Below the pieces are notes generated by a model. It ran no database searches, was not told where the DNA came from, and saw only the letters and a list, made by a program, of their open reading frames with translations. The translations under genes were made by a program, and so were the position numbers. A DNA stretch of 38,557 nucleotides, taken from assembly GCA_023251155.1 (NCBI GenBank), contig JAHEZH010000045.1, positions 1 to 38,557 on the forward strand, given 5' to 3'. Shown piece by piece: positions 1 to 9,155 of the stretch (its first letter is position 1; each line of letters opens with the position of its first letter). Source of the stretch: Flammeovirgaceae bacterium. GTDB taxonomy: Bacteria > Bacteroidota > Bacteroidia > Cytophagales > Cyclobacteriaceae.

Positions 1-1854
1 CTGTGGAAAGTGTTTGCTACCGGACTGGTCGTCACTGTCGTGTCGCTCTCGCTCCGCTTGTTAATGGGCATGATCGGGAATGGGAAACTCTTATCCAATA
101 TTCTCTTTTCTGATTTTGTTTACCAGGTCAACCTTGCCCTGTTTGTCAGTTTCCTTCTGGCCGCATACACTTCGTGGAAGCGATTGATCTTATATCAGAA
201 ATCAAAATGGCTGCTGCGACTTTGGGTCGCATTTGATATCACCATGTTTTTTGTGCTGATGTATGACAGCATCAGTCTGCTATTCAGTGAAGCTGTTTTT
301 CAGGTGATCATTGCCTCACTTGGTGTCATGGTGCTGATCCTTTCGGCCAACATGAAGTGGGTGGCGTATCTTAATTTTAAACAGAAGTGGACCAGCCTTC
401 TTTTGCTTGCACTGGTTTTCTTTTACCTGGGCTACTTCATGTTTACCGTTACCGATGGCTCAACCAAAATAGAAGAACAAATCAAGGAAGCGGGGCTTAC
501 GATTTCATTTGCTTCATTTGGATCGCACATTTTTTTTCTGGCACTCTCCATTTTTGTAATTACCTACAGCGTATTCTCCTTTCTGGTGATTGTGTTCAAC
601 CTGCCTACTTCTTCGGTGTTTGAGCAAAAGCTGGAAGAGGTAGTTAATTTTCAGCGCATCAGCCAGTCGATACAAACCGAGCAGAGCGAAGAAAGTGTGT
701 ATAATATTTTACTGGAAAGCTCGGTAAGCTCGGTGTTTGCCGATGCGGCATGGCTGGAGATAAAAGGATCCAATGAAGCGCCTCGCATCTATACTTATCG
801 CATCACTGAAAAAGAAGCAAAAGATATACAGGAGCACTTAAAGAAAAATAATATAAAGGGCATCCTGGATCAGGGTAGTGACAAAACAAAAAATCTCTCC
901 CGGCACTTGGCCTCTTTCAGAGGAACACGCTTCCGCTCGTTACTTGCTTTTCCTCTTCTGGTAAAAGGGGAAAACATAGGCACGCTCGCGCTGCTCAAAG
1001 AATTGCCGGACGGATTTACCAAAGAGATGACCCGTATCGTTTCTTCTTTCTCCAATCAGGCTGGTATTTCGATCGAAAACTTCCGGTTGATGGAAGAGGC
1101 TTTCCAGAACGAACGTTATAAAGAAGAGCTAAAGATTGCCAAGACGGTGCAGAAAAGTTTACTGCCCAACCGCCTTGAGCTTGATCCGGATTTTGATATC
1201 TCTGCGTTCTCCGAATCGGCAGACGAAGTAGGGGGCGATTACTATGATACCCTTCGCATCAATGCACATCAGGTAGCACTGATTATTGCCGATGTGTCAG
1301 GCAAAGGAACCACAGCGGCTTTCCACATGTCGCAGATGAAAGGAATTTTTCACAGTCTTGCCCAGCAGGAATTGGATCCTAAAGAATTTATGATCCGTGC
1401 CAACCTTGCGCTGGTGTACTGTCTTGAGCGGGGATCATTCATTTCGGCTACGTATTTTGTGGTCGATACCCGGGAGAAGAAGATCTTTTACGCACGTGCA
1501 GGTCATTGCCCGGTGCTGTTTTACAAAGCATCCACCAATGTAGCCTGGTATCTCAAAGATAAAGGAACCGCTTTGGGTATGATTAAAAGTCGTGATTACA
1601 GCAATTTTATTGAAACCAATGAAATCAGCTATGCAAGTGGTGATATGATGGTGCTGTATACGGATGGAATCACTGAAGCAAAGAATAAGAAAGGAGAAGA
1701 ATTTGGAAACGATCTGCTGCGCGATGTGATCCTGGAGGTAAAAGATCAGACCCCAAGGCAAATTCAGGACCACCTGATCAGTAAGTTATATGAATATTCA
1801 GGCACGGACGAGATCAATGATGACTACACCACCATGATCGTAAAATTCACCTGA
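1..1854 (+). CDS. Membrane-bound SpoIIE/PP2C-family serine phosphatase (RsbU-like), 5' end outside window
   Basis: The reading frame is open from the first base, so the true start is probably upstream; the first in-frame start codon seen is a GTG at 10. The visible part has several hydrophobic segments in its first 200 residues (about five to six membrane spans), then a GAF-like sensor region (about 210-365), then a PP2C domain of the SpoIIE/RsbU type (about 375-614). Metal-binding motifs are clear: EVGGDYYD, ADVSGKGTTAA, ARAGH, LYTDGITEAKN and a final DDYTTM. Family knowledge: such enzymes dephosphorylate a STAS-domain anti-sigma-factor antagonist. A STAS gene and an RsbW-like kinase gene follow at once on the same strand, so this is very likely the phosphatase of that switch, sensing a signal at the membrane. 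The signal is unknown. Confidence 0.9.
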   Translation: MWKVFATGLVVTVVSLSLRLLMGMIGNGKLLSNILFSDFVYQVNLALFVSFLLAAYTSWKRLILYQKSKWLLRLWVAFDITMFFVLMYDSISLLFSEAVFQVIIASLGVMVLILSANMKWVAYLNFKQKWTSLLLLALVFFYLGYFMFTVTDGSTKIEEQIKEAGLTISFASFGSHIFFLALSIFVITYSVFSFLVIVFNLPTSSVFEQKLEEVVNFQRISQSIQTEQSEESVYNILLESSVSSVFADAAWLEIKGSNEAPRIYTYRITEKEAKDIQEHLKKNNIKGILDQGSDKTKNLSRHLASFRGTRFRSLLAFPLLVKGENIGTLALLKELPDGFTKEMTRIVSSFSNQAGISIENFRLMEEAFQNERYKEELKIAKTVQKSLLPNRLELDPDFDISAFSESADEVGGDYYDTLRINAHQVALIIADVSGKGTTAAFHMSQMKGIFHSLAQQELDPKEFMIRANLALVYCLERGSFISATYFVVDTREKKIFYARAGHCPVLFYKASTNVAWYLKDKGTALGMIKSRDYSNFIETNEISYASGDMMVLYTDGITEAKNKKGEEFGNDLLRDVILEVKDQTPRQIQDHLISKLYEYSGTDEINDDYTTMIVKFT

Positions 1855-1908
1855 ATGCAATTAAAAACAGACAAACAAACTTTAACTAAGCATAATCGTT
1901 AATAACAC

Positions 1909-2259
1909 ATGGTTCACATTAAAAGATTGCAGGAAGAAGGTGCTGACATTATTGCCGTAGTGGGCGAAATTGATGCGAGTTCTTCCATAGAACTGGATCT
2001 GGCCATTGCCAAAAGCGTAGGCGAAGGGTTTACGAAGATTCTGGTGGATTGTACGGCACTGGAATACATCTCTTCCGCAGGCTTAGGTGTCTTTATGTCC
2101 TACATCGAAGAGTTTAAAGACAAAGGAGTGCAAATGGTATTGTTTGGGTTGAAGGAAAAAGTAGAGAATACCTTTTCCATTTTAGGGTTGGCCGAGTTGC
2201 TGCATATCCGCCCCACTAAGCAAGAGGCAAAACAGTTGTTGAATGAATTATCAGTATAA
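1909..2259 (+). CDS. STAS-domain anti-sigma factor antagonist (RsbV/SpoIIAA-like)
   Basis: This 116-residue protein is a single STAS domain, the normal size for stand-alone antagonists. The diagnostic segment LEYISSAGLGVF (about residues 55-66) contains the serine pair where these proteins are phosphorylated by the partner kinase. Family role: the unphosphorylated form binds the kinase and frees its target; the phosphorylated form cannot. It lies 54 bases after the PP2C phosphatase gene and overlaps the kinase gene by 17 bases, so the three form one operon. Start chosen at the ATG at 1909, which gives the full domain. Confidence 0.9.
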   Translation: MVHIKRLQEEGADIIAVVGEIDASSSIELDLAIAKSVGEGFTKILVDCTALEYISSAGLGVFMSYIEEFKDKGVQMVLFGLKEKVENTFSILGLAELLHIRPTKQEAKQLLNELSV

Positions 2260-2653
2260 CATTGGCTGCAGCCTGAGTAACCTTAAAGGGGTACGCGACT
2301 TTATCCGACAGTCGCTGAAGGGGCAGGATATGTCTGATGTCGAAGTAAGTGCCATTGTCCTTGCGATAGATGAGATGTGCTCTAACCTGATGATTCATGC
2401 TCATCACTGTAACCCCGATCATATTTTAGAACTGGCCGTAACGACCCATTCCGATCAGATTGTATTTGAAATAGTAGACAGTAGCTCCGTGTTTGATATT
2501 AATCAGTTCAGTACGCCAGGCCTGGACAATCTGGTTAATGAAAAACGAAAAGGAGGATTAGGTATTCGCCTGGTGAAATCCATCATGGATGCGGTGGAGT
2601 ACTTCAGCCGCGATGGAAAAAGCGTGTGTCGCCTGATCAAGAACGTGCACTGA
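2243..2653 (+). CDS. RsbW-like serine kinase / anti-sigma factor (HATPase_c domain)
   Basis: The 136-residue protein is a single GHKL ATPase domain. The N box is DEMCSNLMIHAH (about residues 47-58), followed by a VDSSSVFD segment in the G1 position and a G2 box KGGLGIRLVKSIMDAVEY (about residues 101-118). RsbW/SpoIIAB-type kinases phosphorylate the STAS partner and hold a regulatory target. The start at 2243 lies inside the STAS gene, a 17-base overlap that suggests translational coupling. The target is not encoded here: Bacteroidota generally lack a sigma-B, so the output could be another protein. The gene is followed by about 120 bases without a gene. Confidence 0.88.
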   Translation: MNYQYNIGCSLSNLKGVRDFIRQSLKGQDMSDVEVSAIVLAIDEMCSNLMIHAHHCNPDHILELAVTTHSDQIVFEIVDSSSVFDINQFSTPGLDNLVNEKRKGGLGIRLVKSIMDAVEYFSRDGKSVCRLIKNVH

Positions 2654-2776
2654 TTTCAGGATGCCCTTTACAAGTGTTTTTTTGACATTTAAATTCACCA
2701 CTCCTCATAATTTCCCCTCATTTCATTCGATTTCGAAAGAAAAATCGTAAATAGTCACTTCAAACTATTCACACGA

Positions 2777-3646
2777 ATGAATCGCAAACAAGCACTAAAA
2801 ACCATTGCCACCGGAACGATGGCTTCCATATCATTACCTGCACTCTCTCACTCCGACGGAAAAGAAAAAAAACTGAAAGGCAACATCAATCATTCGGTTT
2901 GCCAGTGGTGCTATAGTTCAATGCCTTTGGAAGAACTGGTAATTGCCGCAAAGGAAATCGGCATCAAATCAGTAGAGTTATTACAACCCAATGAATGGGC
3001 CGTTGCCAAGAAGCATGGATTGACCTGCGCTATGGGGTATGCGGCATCTTTCGGGTTGAATAAAGGATTCAATGACGTTACCCTTCACGAACAATTATTG
3101 AAAGAATACGCAATCAATATTCCGAAGGCGGCTGAAGCCGGACTGGAAAATGTAATCTGCTTTAGCGGCAATGCGAATGGACTAAGTGCTGAGCAAGGAT
3201 TGGAGAATTGCGCCAAAGGACTTGATCCGGTAATGAAAATTGCCGCCAAGTACAATATTAAGGTAGTGATGGAATTACTGAACAGCAAAGTAGATCACAA
3301 AGATTACCAGTGTGATCATACTGAATGGGGAGTGAAGTTGTGCGAAAAATTAGGTTCGGAGCAATTCAAGCTACTGTATGACATCTATCACATGCAAATC
3401 ATGGATGGTGATGTAATTGCGACCATAAGAAAATACCATAAGTACATCGCTCATTATCACACCGGCGGGGTTCCGGGCCGTCATGAACTGGATGAAAACC
3501 AGGAACTCTACTACCCGGCCATTATGCGGGCTATTGTCGCGACAGGCTTCAAAGGATTTGTCGCGCAGGAGTTCATTCCTTCCAGCAAGGAAAATAAAGA
3601 CAAGCTGGCGGCATTGAAAGCAGCAGTGATGGTGTGTGATGTATAA
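2777..3646 (+). CDS. Hydroxypyruvate isomerase-like TIM-barrel protein, exported
   Basis: This 289-residue protein belongs to the xylose-isomerase-like TIM-barrel superfamily and most resembles hydroxypyruvate isomerase (Hyi). Visible features are the active-site-like segments VVMELLN (about 155-161), KLLYDIYHMQIMDGD (about 198-212) and, near the end, FVAQEFIPS, which carry the Glu/Asp/His/Glu metal ligands of this family. The N-terminus, MNRKQALKTIATGTMAS, resembles a twin-arginine-type signal with Arg-Lys in place of Arg-Arg, followed by a moderately hydrophobic stretch, so export is likely but not certain. The substrate cannot be read from sequence. It is convergent with the next gene, with a bidirectional terminator between them. 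Confidence 0.8.
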   Translation: MNRKQALKTIATGTMASISLPALSHSDGKEKKLKGNINHSVCQWCYSSMPLEELVIAAKEIGIKSVELLQPNEWAVAKKHGLTCAMGYAASFGLNKGFNDVTLHEQLLKEYAINIPKAAEAGLENVICFSGNANGLSAEQGLENCAKGLDPVMKIAAKYNIKVVMELLNSKVDHKDYQCDHTEWGVKLCEKLGSEQFKLLYDIYHMQIMDGDVIATIRKYHKYIAHYHTGGVPGRHELDENQELYYPAIMRAIVATGFKGFVAQEFIPSSKENKDKLAALKAAVMVCDV

Positions 3647-3671
3647 GTGAGGCAGACCGTTTAGGAAATAA

Positions 3672-3711
3672 AAAAATCCCCGCTGATGCGTTATCCATTG
3701 CGGGGATTTTT
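3672..3711. terminator. Bidirectional rho-independent terminator
   Basis: A 12-base-pair perfect stem (AAAAATCCCCGC against GCGGGGATTTTT) with a 16-base loop lies between two convergent genes. The A-run on one side and T-run on the other let it work in both directions. Confidence 0.9.
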
Positions 3712-3716
3712 ATTTG

Positions 3717-4583
3717 CTATTGAGTAATTAATCGTACCCGCGCATCATCAGCACGGATATCTACTTTGGCTTTCCCTTTAGCAAGCGTAAGCTGGGTGCG
3801 GTCCTCCGATTCTTCCACCACATTAAATTTCCCTTCGGTCAATACACGGCCATCATCATGACGAATGTCAAAAGTGCCGCCACCGCCCAGTATCGTTAGT
3901 GAAACTAAACCATCCTGCGAATCGATGCGGTAATCTCCATTGTCGCTCAGCGAAGTTTGTACCACAAAGTCGCCATCATCCATCCTGGCAGTGATGGAAG
4001 AGAAGTTTCCTTTCTGAATAAATACATCGGCATCATCGGCATCTACTTCAAGATTTCCTCTTCCTTCGTCCATTTTGATATCTCCATCGTCCAGCCGGAA
4101 CTTGAATTCATTTCCTTTGCAGCCAATCAATTCCAGGTCGCCATCGTCCAGCGATGCATCAATCGATCCGTTAATGGATTTGATCAGGTAATCTCCATCA
4201 TCACCCTTTACACGCAAGCTCATTCCCTCGGGAAGTTCTAACAGAATAGTGTACTTTTCGTAGTGATAACCCACTACGGCTACATTCATTGAGCGATGGT
4301 ATTCTTTAATCACCAGGTTGCCTTCTTTCTCCTCCACATCCACACGAAACTCTTCACTGCCAAAAGTCAGCCCTTTGGAGTTTACTTCCCTGTCGATTTT
4401 AACATGAGCAGTTTTACGGGATGAGCCGGTGATCTGCACTTTCGCATCGGAGGCAGATAAGTTCAACGTGCCGGATGCGGCTACTTTGTATTCTTTATCC
4501 AGATGGAAGTCCTGATTTTTATTTTGAGCAATGGCTCCCACAGCAATAAAGGAAAGCAGGAAAAGAAGAGGTGGCGTTTTCAT
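3717..4583 (-). CDS. Secreted DUF4097-like beta-helix adhesin-type protein
   Basis: The 288-residue product begins with a clear Sec signal peptide (hydrophobic run then AIAQ, cleavage about residue 19-20). The rest is a repetitive all-beta protein in which an Asp-Asp-Gly-Asp motif recurs every 20 residues or so (DDGDYLIK, DDGDLELI, DDGDIKMD, DDADVFIQ, DDGDFVVQ, DDGRVLTE, DDARVRLI). This fits DUF4097-like 'putative adhesin' beta-helix proteins, which are common in Bacteroidota. The acidic turns could bind calcium, but that is inference. It lies about 70 bases after the purine nucleoside phosphorylase gene on the same strand. Function unknown. Confidence 0.75.
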   Translation of the reverse strand: MKTPPLLFLLSFIAVGAIAQNKNQDFHLDKEYKVAASGTLNLSASDAKVQITGSSRKTAHVKIDREVNSKGLTFGSEEFRVDVEEKEGNLVIKEYHRSMNVAVVGYHYEKYTILLELPEGMSLRVKGDDGDYLIKSINGSIDASLDDGDLELIGCKGNEFKFRLDDGDIKMDEGRGNLEVDADDADVFIQKGNFSSITARMDDGDFVVQTSLSDNGDYRIDSQDGLVSLTILGGGGTFDIRHDDGRVLTEGKFNVVEESEDRTQLTLAKGKAKVDIRADDARVRLITQ

Positions 4584-4653
4584 GGTGTTGGATTTTGCAG
4601 GTAAGACAACACCATCTCGCTTAAGGTTGCATGCTATTGCTTTAAAATTTTTA

Positions 4654-5484
4654 TCAAAGCTTCTTTATCAATGACACATACAGTTCAGTCAGTTTCTTTT
4701 CTGCTTTGCCTGCTACTTTCACGATTTCTTTGATATTGGCCGGCTTCAGGTTATCCGGATCGCAATCATCCGTCAATACAGAAATGGCACAGCAGGGCAA
4801 GCCCATGTGATTGGCTACGATTACTTCCGGAACAGTGCTCATCCCAACGGCATCAGCACCAATCGTGCGCAGAAAGCGATACTCTGCGCGAGTTTCCAGG
4901 TTGGGCCCCATTACCCCCACATACACTCCTACATTCAGTTTTATCTTTTTCTCTTTGGCAATCTTCAGCAGTTTTTCATTCAGCTTTGGTGAATAGGGGC
5001 GGCTCATATCCGGGAAACGCGGACCGAATTTATCCAGATTCTTTCCGCGTAGCGGATTGTCGGGAAGCAAACTGATATGGTCATCGATCAGCATCATGTC
5101 ACCTTTCTTCCATTTCAGATTCATATTACCCGATGCATTGGATATGAGAAGATTTTCCACCCCCAGCATTTTCATTACGCGGATAGGTAGGGTGACTTGT
5201 TGCAAACTGTATCCTTCATAATAATGAAAGCGGCCTTGCATGGCCAGTACTTTTTTTCCTTTGATGTCGCCATAAATCAATTGCCCTTTGTGATACTCCA
5301 CCGTGGAGATGGGAAAATGGGGTATGGAATTGTAATTGATGATGATCGGGTTCTTGATTTCTTTCACAAACAGATTTCCTAAACCTGTTCCAAGAATTAC
5401 ACCCACCTCGGGAGCATCGATACCATGATTGCGAATGTATTCGGTAGCCTGCAGAATGGCTTCCATGTGTTTATTGTCCGTCAT
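4654..5484 (-). CDS. punA: Purine nucleoside phosphorylase
   Basis: The 276-residue product is a trimeric-type purine nucleoside phosphorylase, which splits (deoxy)inosine or guanosine with phosphate into base and (deoxy)ribose-1-phosphate for purine salvage. Visible motifs are the phosphate loop GVILGTGLGNL (about residues 28-38), the HKGQL and GRFHYYEG segments, SNASGNMN, GVYVGVMGPNLETRAEYR (Glu contacting the base), VGMSTVPE and the final TDDCDPDNL. Length is normal for the family. The start at 5484 overlaps the end of the creatininase-family gene by 14 bases; Met-7 would remove the overlap and cannot be excluded. The two genes are likely co-transcribed. Confidence 0.93.
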   Translation of the reverse strand: MTDNKHMEAILQATEYIRNHGIDAPEVGVILGTGLGNLFVKEIKNPIIINYNSIPHFPISTVEYHKGQLIYGDIKGKKVLAMQGRFHYYEGYSLQQVTLPIRVMKMLGVENLLISNASGNMNLKWKKGDMMLIDDHISLLPDNPLRGKNLDKFGPRFPDMSRPYSPKLNEKLLKIAKEKKIKLNVGVYVGVMGPNLETRAEYRFLRTIGADAVGMSTVPEVIVANHMGLPCCAISVLTDDCDPDNLKPANIKEIVKVAGKAEKKLTELYVSLIKKL

Positions 5485-6253
5485 ATTTTTCGTATTGATA
5501 AAAATCAGCTGAATTTGTTTTAGCTACCTCATGGAAGAAGTGCGCTACTTTTTGTGTTACCGCTTTGAAATACATTTCTCCTTTTGCGGCTGTTGCTTGG
5601 CGCGGATCGCCAACACCGGTGTCTTTGGTCACCTGCATCCACTTGCGTTCTGCCCAGGCCCATCCTTCCCGAATGGCTCCGAATTTAAATTTTTTTGCAG
5701 CTCCATCCCCCGCTTCACTTAAGGGCAGCACCAGGTCGGGGCGCAGGTACATCAGTAAGCTGGTTTCCATTTCACCGGCGTGATCATCTTTGTTTTCAAA
5801 GAATTCTTTTTGATCGATGGATTTAAACCAATCGCACGAGCACAAAAACATTTTAGGAAACTTCAATCCCAACTCACGAATCATGGTTTTGAAATCATTG
5901 CCACCATGACTGTTCAGGATGATCAGCTTATGGATTCCTTGCCGGTCCAATACTTCAATCACGTCGCGCAGCACGGCATACTGTGTGCTGGGGTTCATGT
6001 TGATGTCGAGGGTGACATCATATTGTCCGGTGTTTACGCCAAACGGAATGGGCGGCAATACAATTACTTTAGCCCCGCGCTCGTAGGCCAGCTTGGCCGC
6101 TTCTGCTGAAATCAGATCCGCTTCAATAATGTCCGTACCGTAGGGCAGATGATAATTGTGAGCTTCACAGGCTCCCCAGGGAAGTACAGCTACTTCAAAG
6201 GAAGCCTCTTTGATGTGTTTCCAGTTTGTTTCAGATAAAATATAGGGGCGCAT
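5471..6253 (-). CDS. Creatininase-family metal-dependent amidohydrolase
   Basis: This 260-residue protein has the metal-binding motifs of the creatininase / MftE / ArfB superfamily: GACEAHNYHLPYGTD near residue 30 (Glu, His, Asp ligands), NSHGGND near 115 and DDHAGEMETS near 155 (His and Glu). These enzymes hydrolyse amide bonds in small molecules such as creatinine, formamidopyrimidines or peptides. Its overlap with a purine nucleoside phosphorylase hints at nucleotide or cofactor metabolism, but the substrate cannot be decided from the sequence. Confidence 0.85.
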   Translation of the reverse strand: MRPYILSETNWKHIKEASFEVAVLPWGACEAHNYHLPYGTDIIEADLISAEAAKLAYERGAKVIVLPPIPFGVNTGQYDVTLDINMNPSTQYAVLRDVIEVLDRQGIHKLIILNSHGGNDFKTMIRELGLKFPKMFLCSCDWFKSIDQKEFFENKDDHAGEMETSLLMYLRPDLVLPLSEAGDGAAKKFKFGAIREGWAWAERKWMQVTKDTGVGDPRQATAAKGEMYFKAVTQKVAHFFHEVAKTNSADFYQYEKYDGQ

Positions 6254-6290
6254 AATTTGGTGGCGTTTGTAATAAAAGACAACGAATAAA

Positions 6291-7241
6291 CTAGACCGGA
6301 ATAGCGATCCGGTAACTCTTCCCTTTTTTAATCGTCAATCGCTCCTCGCGAAGCCAGGGATTGTAGCGCTTCAGTAATTTGTAATTGATGCCTTGCGCCA
6401 GAGAAAAATCAATCAGGTCGGGGATCGTCTCCCCAACTTCAACGTATCGGAGTTTCTCCTGCTGATACAGGTACTGGGGCTTTACATTGAACCCATATTT
6501 TTTAGGATTAGTGATGATTTCCTTGATGGCCAGAATGCGGAATACATATCTTGAGGTTTCGTCATTCAGGTAAAGATCATAATAACTCCTTACTTTTTGT
6601 TTGTCGAGTGTGCGCTGTATGCCCGCCATACCTCTGTTGTAGGAAGCGGCCACCAACGTCCAGTTGCCAAACTTTTTATAAGAAGTCTTCAGGTAATGGC
6701 AAGCGGCCCGTGTTGCTTTCAGTGGATCATAGCGTTCGTCTACTTCATTACCAATCTCCAGTCCGTTTTCTTTCCCTGCAGATTTTAACATCTGCCAGAA
6801 CCCCACTGCTTCTTTGGGTGATACATCATTCAATAAAGCCGATTCAATTAAAGGAAGGTATTTGAAATCGGAGGGGATTCCTTCTTTTTTTAAAATACTA
6901 TCTATCTGAGGCAGCCAGCGTTGTGCCCGCTTCATCAGAAAGATCGTACTGGTATGCAGGTAGGTGTTAATGTGAAGCTCTTTGTCCAGACGCTCGCGCA
7001 CATCCTGTAGTTTTAAAGGAACAGAATCTCCGGCAAAGGTGATCTTCTCCGGAAGATCGAAAGAGATAGCAGGGCCGGGCGCTACAGCAAAATTTTCAAA
7101 GTCATCGGCACTTAACTCTAATTCATTTAACGGATCATCGCCTTCCAGTCTTTTGAGGCGCTCATTCGTTGTGTTGATGGAAATCAGTAGTCCCACGATA
7201 GCGCAAACAGACAAGCCCAGCGATACATTTTTCCACCACAT
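6291..7241 (-). CDS. Membrane-anchored lytic transglycosylase (MltD-like, SLT domain)
   Basis: The 316-residue protein has one N-terminal membrane segment or signal anchor (about residues 7-24) and a lysozyme-like SLT domain. The catalytic glutamate is in LPLIESALLN (about residue 135), followed by AVGFWQMLKSAG and the AASYNRGMAGI motif typical of lytic transglycosylases. The C-terminal part (ETIPDLIDFSLAQGINYKLLKRYNPW) looks like a LysM-related wall-binding element. It would cleave peptidoglycan glycan strands in the periplasm with 1,6-anhydro-MurNAc formation. It begins three bases after the end of the LOG-family gene, so the two are probably co-transcribed. Confidence 0.88.
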   Translation of the reverse strand: MWWKNVSLGLSVCAIVGLLISINTTNERLKRLEGDDPLNELELSADDFENFAVAPGPAISFDLPEKITFAGDSVPLKLQDVRERLDKELHINTYLHTSTIFLMKRAQRWLPQIDSILKKEGIPSDFKYLPLIESALLNDVSPKEAVGFWQMLKSAGKENGLEIGNEVDERYDPLKATRAACHYLKTSYKKFGNWTLVAASYNRGMAGIQRTLDKQKVRSYYDLYLNDETSRYVFRILAIKEIITNPKKYGFNVKPQYLYQQEKLRYVEVGETIPDLIDFSLAQGINYKLLKRYNPWLREERLTIKKGKSYRIAIPV

Positions 7242-7244
7242 ACA

Positions 7245-8003
7245 TCAGAAGTTAGGTGAGAGCAGGTACTTGGCGTAGAACTCATCAATTACTTTTACGG
7301 CATCTTCGGGTTTGTCTACAATATTGATCAGGTTAAGATCATCCGGGTGAATCATCTTTTCAGACACCAGTGTCTTTTTGATCCAGCCAATGATACCACT
7401 CCAGAATTGTTTGCCCACCAGTACAATGGGGAAGCGCCCGATCTTCTTGGTCTGAATCAATGTCAATGCTTCACTGAGTTCATCCAGCGTTCCAAATCCA
7501 CCGGGCATGACAATGAAGCCTTGTGAATATTTCACGAACATTACTTTACGCACAAAAAAATAATCGAACGTGATTAATTTATCCGGATCGATATACGGGT
7601 TGCCCTTTTGCTCATGGGGCAGATAAATATTTAAGCCAACTGATTTGCCACCTGCGCGTCTTGCTCCGCGGTTACCAGCTTCCATAATACCGGGTCCGCC
7701 ACCGGTGATCACACCATAGCCGTGTTGTACCAGCCGGTAAGCAATTTCATCCGCCGTTTTGTAATATGGATGCCCCGCCTTCACACGGGCTGAACCAAAG
7801 ATGGTTACACAAGGACCGATCTTCGCCATCTTCTCAAAGCCCTCCACAAACTCGCTCATCACTTTGAAAATCACCCATGAGTCGGAGCTCTTGATCTCGG
7901 CCCAGTCTTTATCTACAAATGCTTTACGAATTCGGTTTTCTTCCTCCAGTGCCTCCTTAGTCAGATGGATATCACCTGCCTTTTTCTTTTTAATTGCCTT
8001 CAT
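7245..8003 (-). CDS. LOG-family cytokinin riboside 5'-monophosphate phosphoribohydrolase
   Basis: This 252-residue protein has the Rossmann-like LOG fold. The sequence shows TIFGSARV near residue 69, VITGGGPGIMEAGNRGA near 95 and the signature PGGFGTLDE near 168, the motif pair used by TIGR00730 proteins formerly called lysine decarboxylases. Family members hydrolyse nucleoside monophosphates to free base and ribose-5-phosphate. The N-terminal 50 residues are a Lys-rich extension. A 160-base gap without a gene separates it from the yihY gene, and it reads into the transglycosylase gene. Confidence 0.87.
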   Translation of the reverse strand: MKAIKKKKAGDIHLTKEALEEENRIRKAFVDKDWAEIKSSDSWVIFKVMSEFVEGFEKMAKIGPCVTIFGSARVKAGHPYYKTADEIAYRLVQHGYGVITGGGPGIMEAGNRGARRAGGKSVGLNIYLPHEQKGNPYIDPDKLITFDYFFVRKVMFVKYSQGFIVMPGGFGTLDELSEALTLIQTKKIGRFPIVLVGKQFWSGIIGWIKKTLVSEKMIHPDDLNLINIVDKPEDAVKVIDEFYAKYLLSPNF

Positions 8004-8162
8004 ATCCGATTTTATATTCTTTTAATCACTCTAATTTATAAAATGAAACGTAAATCAAATGATTTCATGATCATTTGATGCAGTTAATGAATCATTACCC
8101 ATTCATGAATGAACACAAGTCGCAGTAATCGTACAGGGGCAGGATAACAGATCGGGATACAA

Positions 8163-9155
8163 TCAGCGCTTTGCTTTGGCTTCTCTGTTTTTACGGGAGA
8201 AGTCAAGCGCTTGTATTTTGTTGCCGTAATGAAGGCTCGCATTCACTTCATAACCAAACAATAATACGGTAGTGAGCAGTTGCACCCAAATCATCAATGC
8301 GATGAGTACACCGATGGAGCCGTAAACTTTATTATAGGTGGCAAAATTGGTGACATAATACGAGAACCCGTAAGAGATACCTAGGCAGGCAAATGCAGCA
8401 AGTAATGATCCGATGGAAAAGAAGTTCCAGTTGTAATGAACGCCCGGCCCGAAATAATAAATGAACGAGATCGCGATAAAGAAGACCAGAAGAAGCACCA
8501 CAAAGCGAAGCAGGAAAATCAGGTAGATCGTAAATCCATCCGAATTAAGCGAGCTGAACTCATTGATGTGTACCGTTACATAGTTGATTACAAACTGCCC
8601 CACCACTAAAAGGATAATGGCCAGGAATAAGCAGAACGACATCATGAACGTAAGGCCCGTAGCGGTAATGCGCATACGGAATGCGTTTCGTTTTTCAACG
8701 GTACGATAGCAGGCATTGAAAGCACGCATCAGTGCCATCATGCCATTGGTAGCAAGGTACAGGGCAAAGATGAACCCGAATGTAAGTAGTCCGCCCCGCT
8801 GGTTGTTGACAATATCCAATACCGTGCTGCTGATTACCTCGTACATGCTGGGGGGCATCAGTTCGCTTAAAAACTCCATAATACTCTGCGTGGTGATTTC
8901 CGGAAAGTAAGGAGTGATATACGGGATAAGGGTAAAGAGAAAGATAATGGTAGGGAAGATGGCCAGAATGAAATTATACGCCACGCCATTGGCGCGATCC
9001 ATGATTTCATCTTCCTGTATGTTGTGAATGAATATTTTAACGAACCGGTAGAGCGAAAGATTATGATGACTCTTGAAGCGGATGCGCTTCATCCAGCTAC
9101 GGCTGGTACGTGCCGACGGAATCTGAAGAATGCGTTTTCGGAACTTATACTTCAT
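8163..9155 (-). CDS. YihY/BrkB-family inner-membrane protein
   Basis: The 330-residue protein has a basic cytoplasmic N-terminus of about 65 residues and then six hydrophobic helices. The segment DRANGVAYNFILAIFPTIIF near residue 53 is the conserved start of the YihY/BrkB family, and IYYFGPGVHYNW and YGSIGVLIALMIWVQL follow in the expected order. The name 'ribonuclease BN' sometimes given to this family is known to be wrong. Function is unsettled (efflux or transport is suggested). The gene overlaps the thioesterase gene by 4 bases (ATGA type), so it is the last gene of an mltG / thioesterase / yihY operon. Confidence 0.88.
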   Translation of the reverse strand: MKYKFRKRILQIPSARTSRSWMKRIRFKSHHNLSLYRFVKIFIHNIQEDEIMDRANGVAYNFILAIFPTIIFLFTLIPYITPYFPEITTQSIMEFLSELMPPSMYEVISSTVLDIVNNQRGGLLTFGFIFALYLATNGMMALMRAFNACYRTVEKRNAFRMRITATGLTFMMSFCLFLAIILLVVGQFVINYVTVHINEFSSLNSDGFTIYLIFLLRFVVLLLVFFIAISFIYYFGPGVHYNWNFFSIGSLLAAFACLGISYGFSYYVTNFATYNKVYGSIGVLIALMIWVQLLTTVLLFGYEVNASLHYGNKIQALDFSRKNREAKAKR

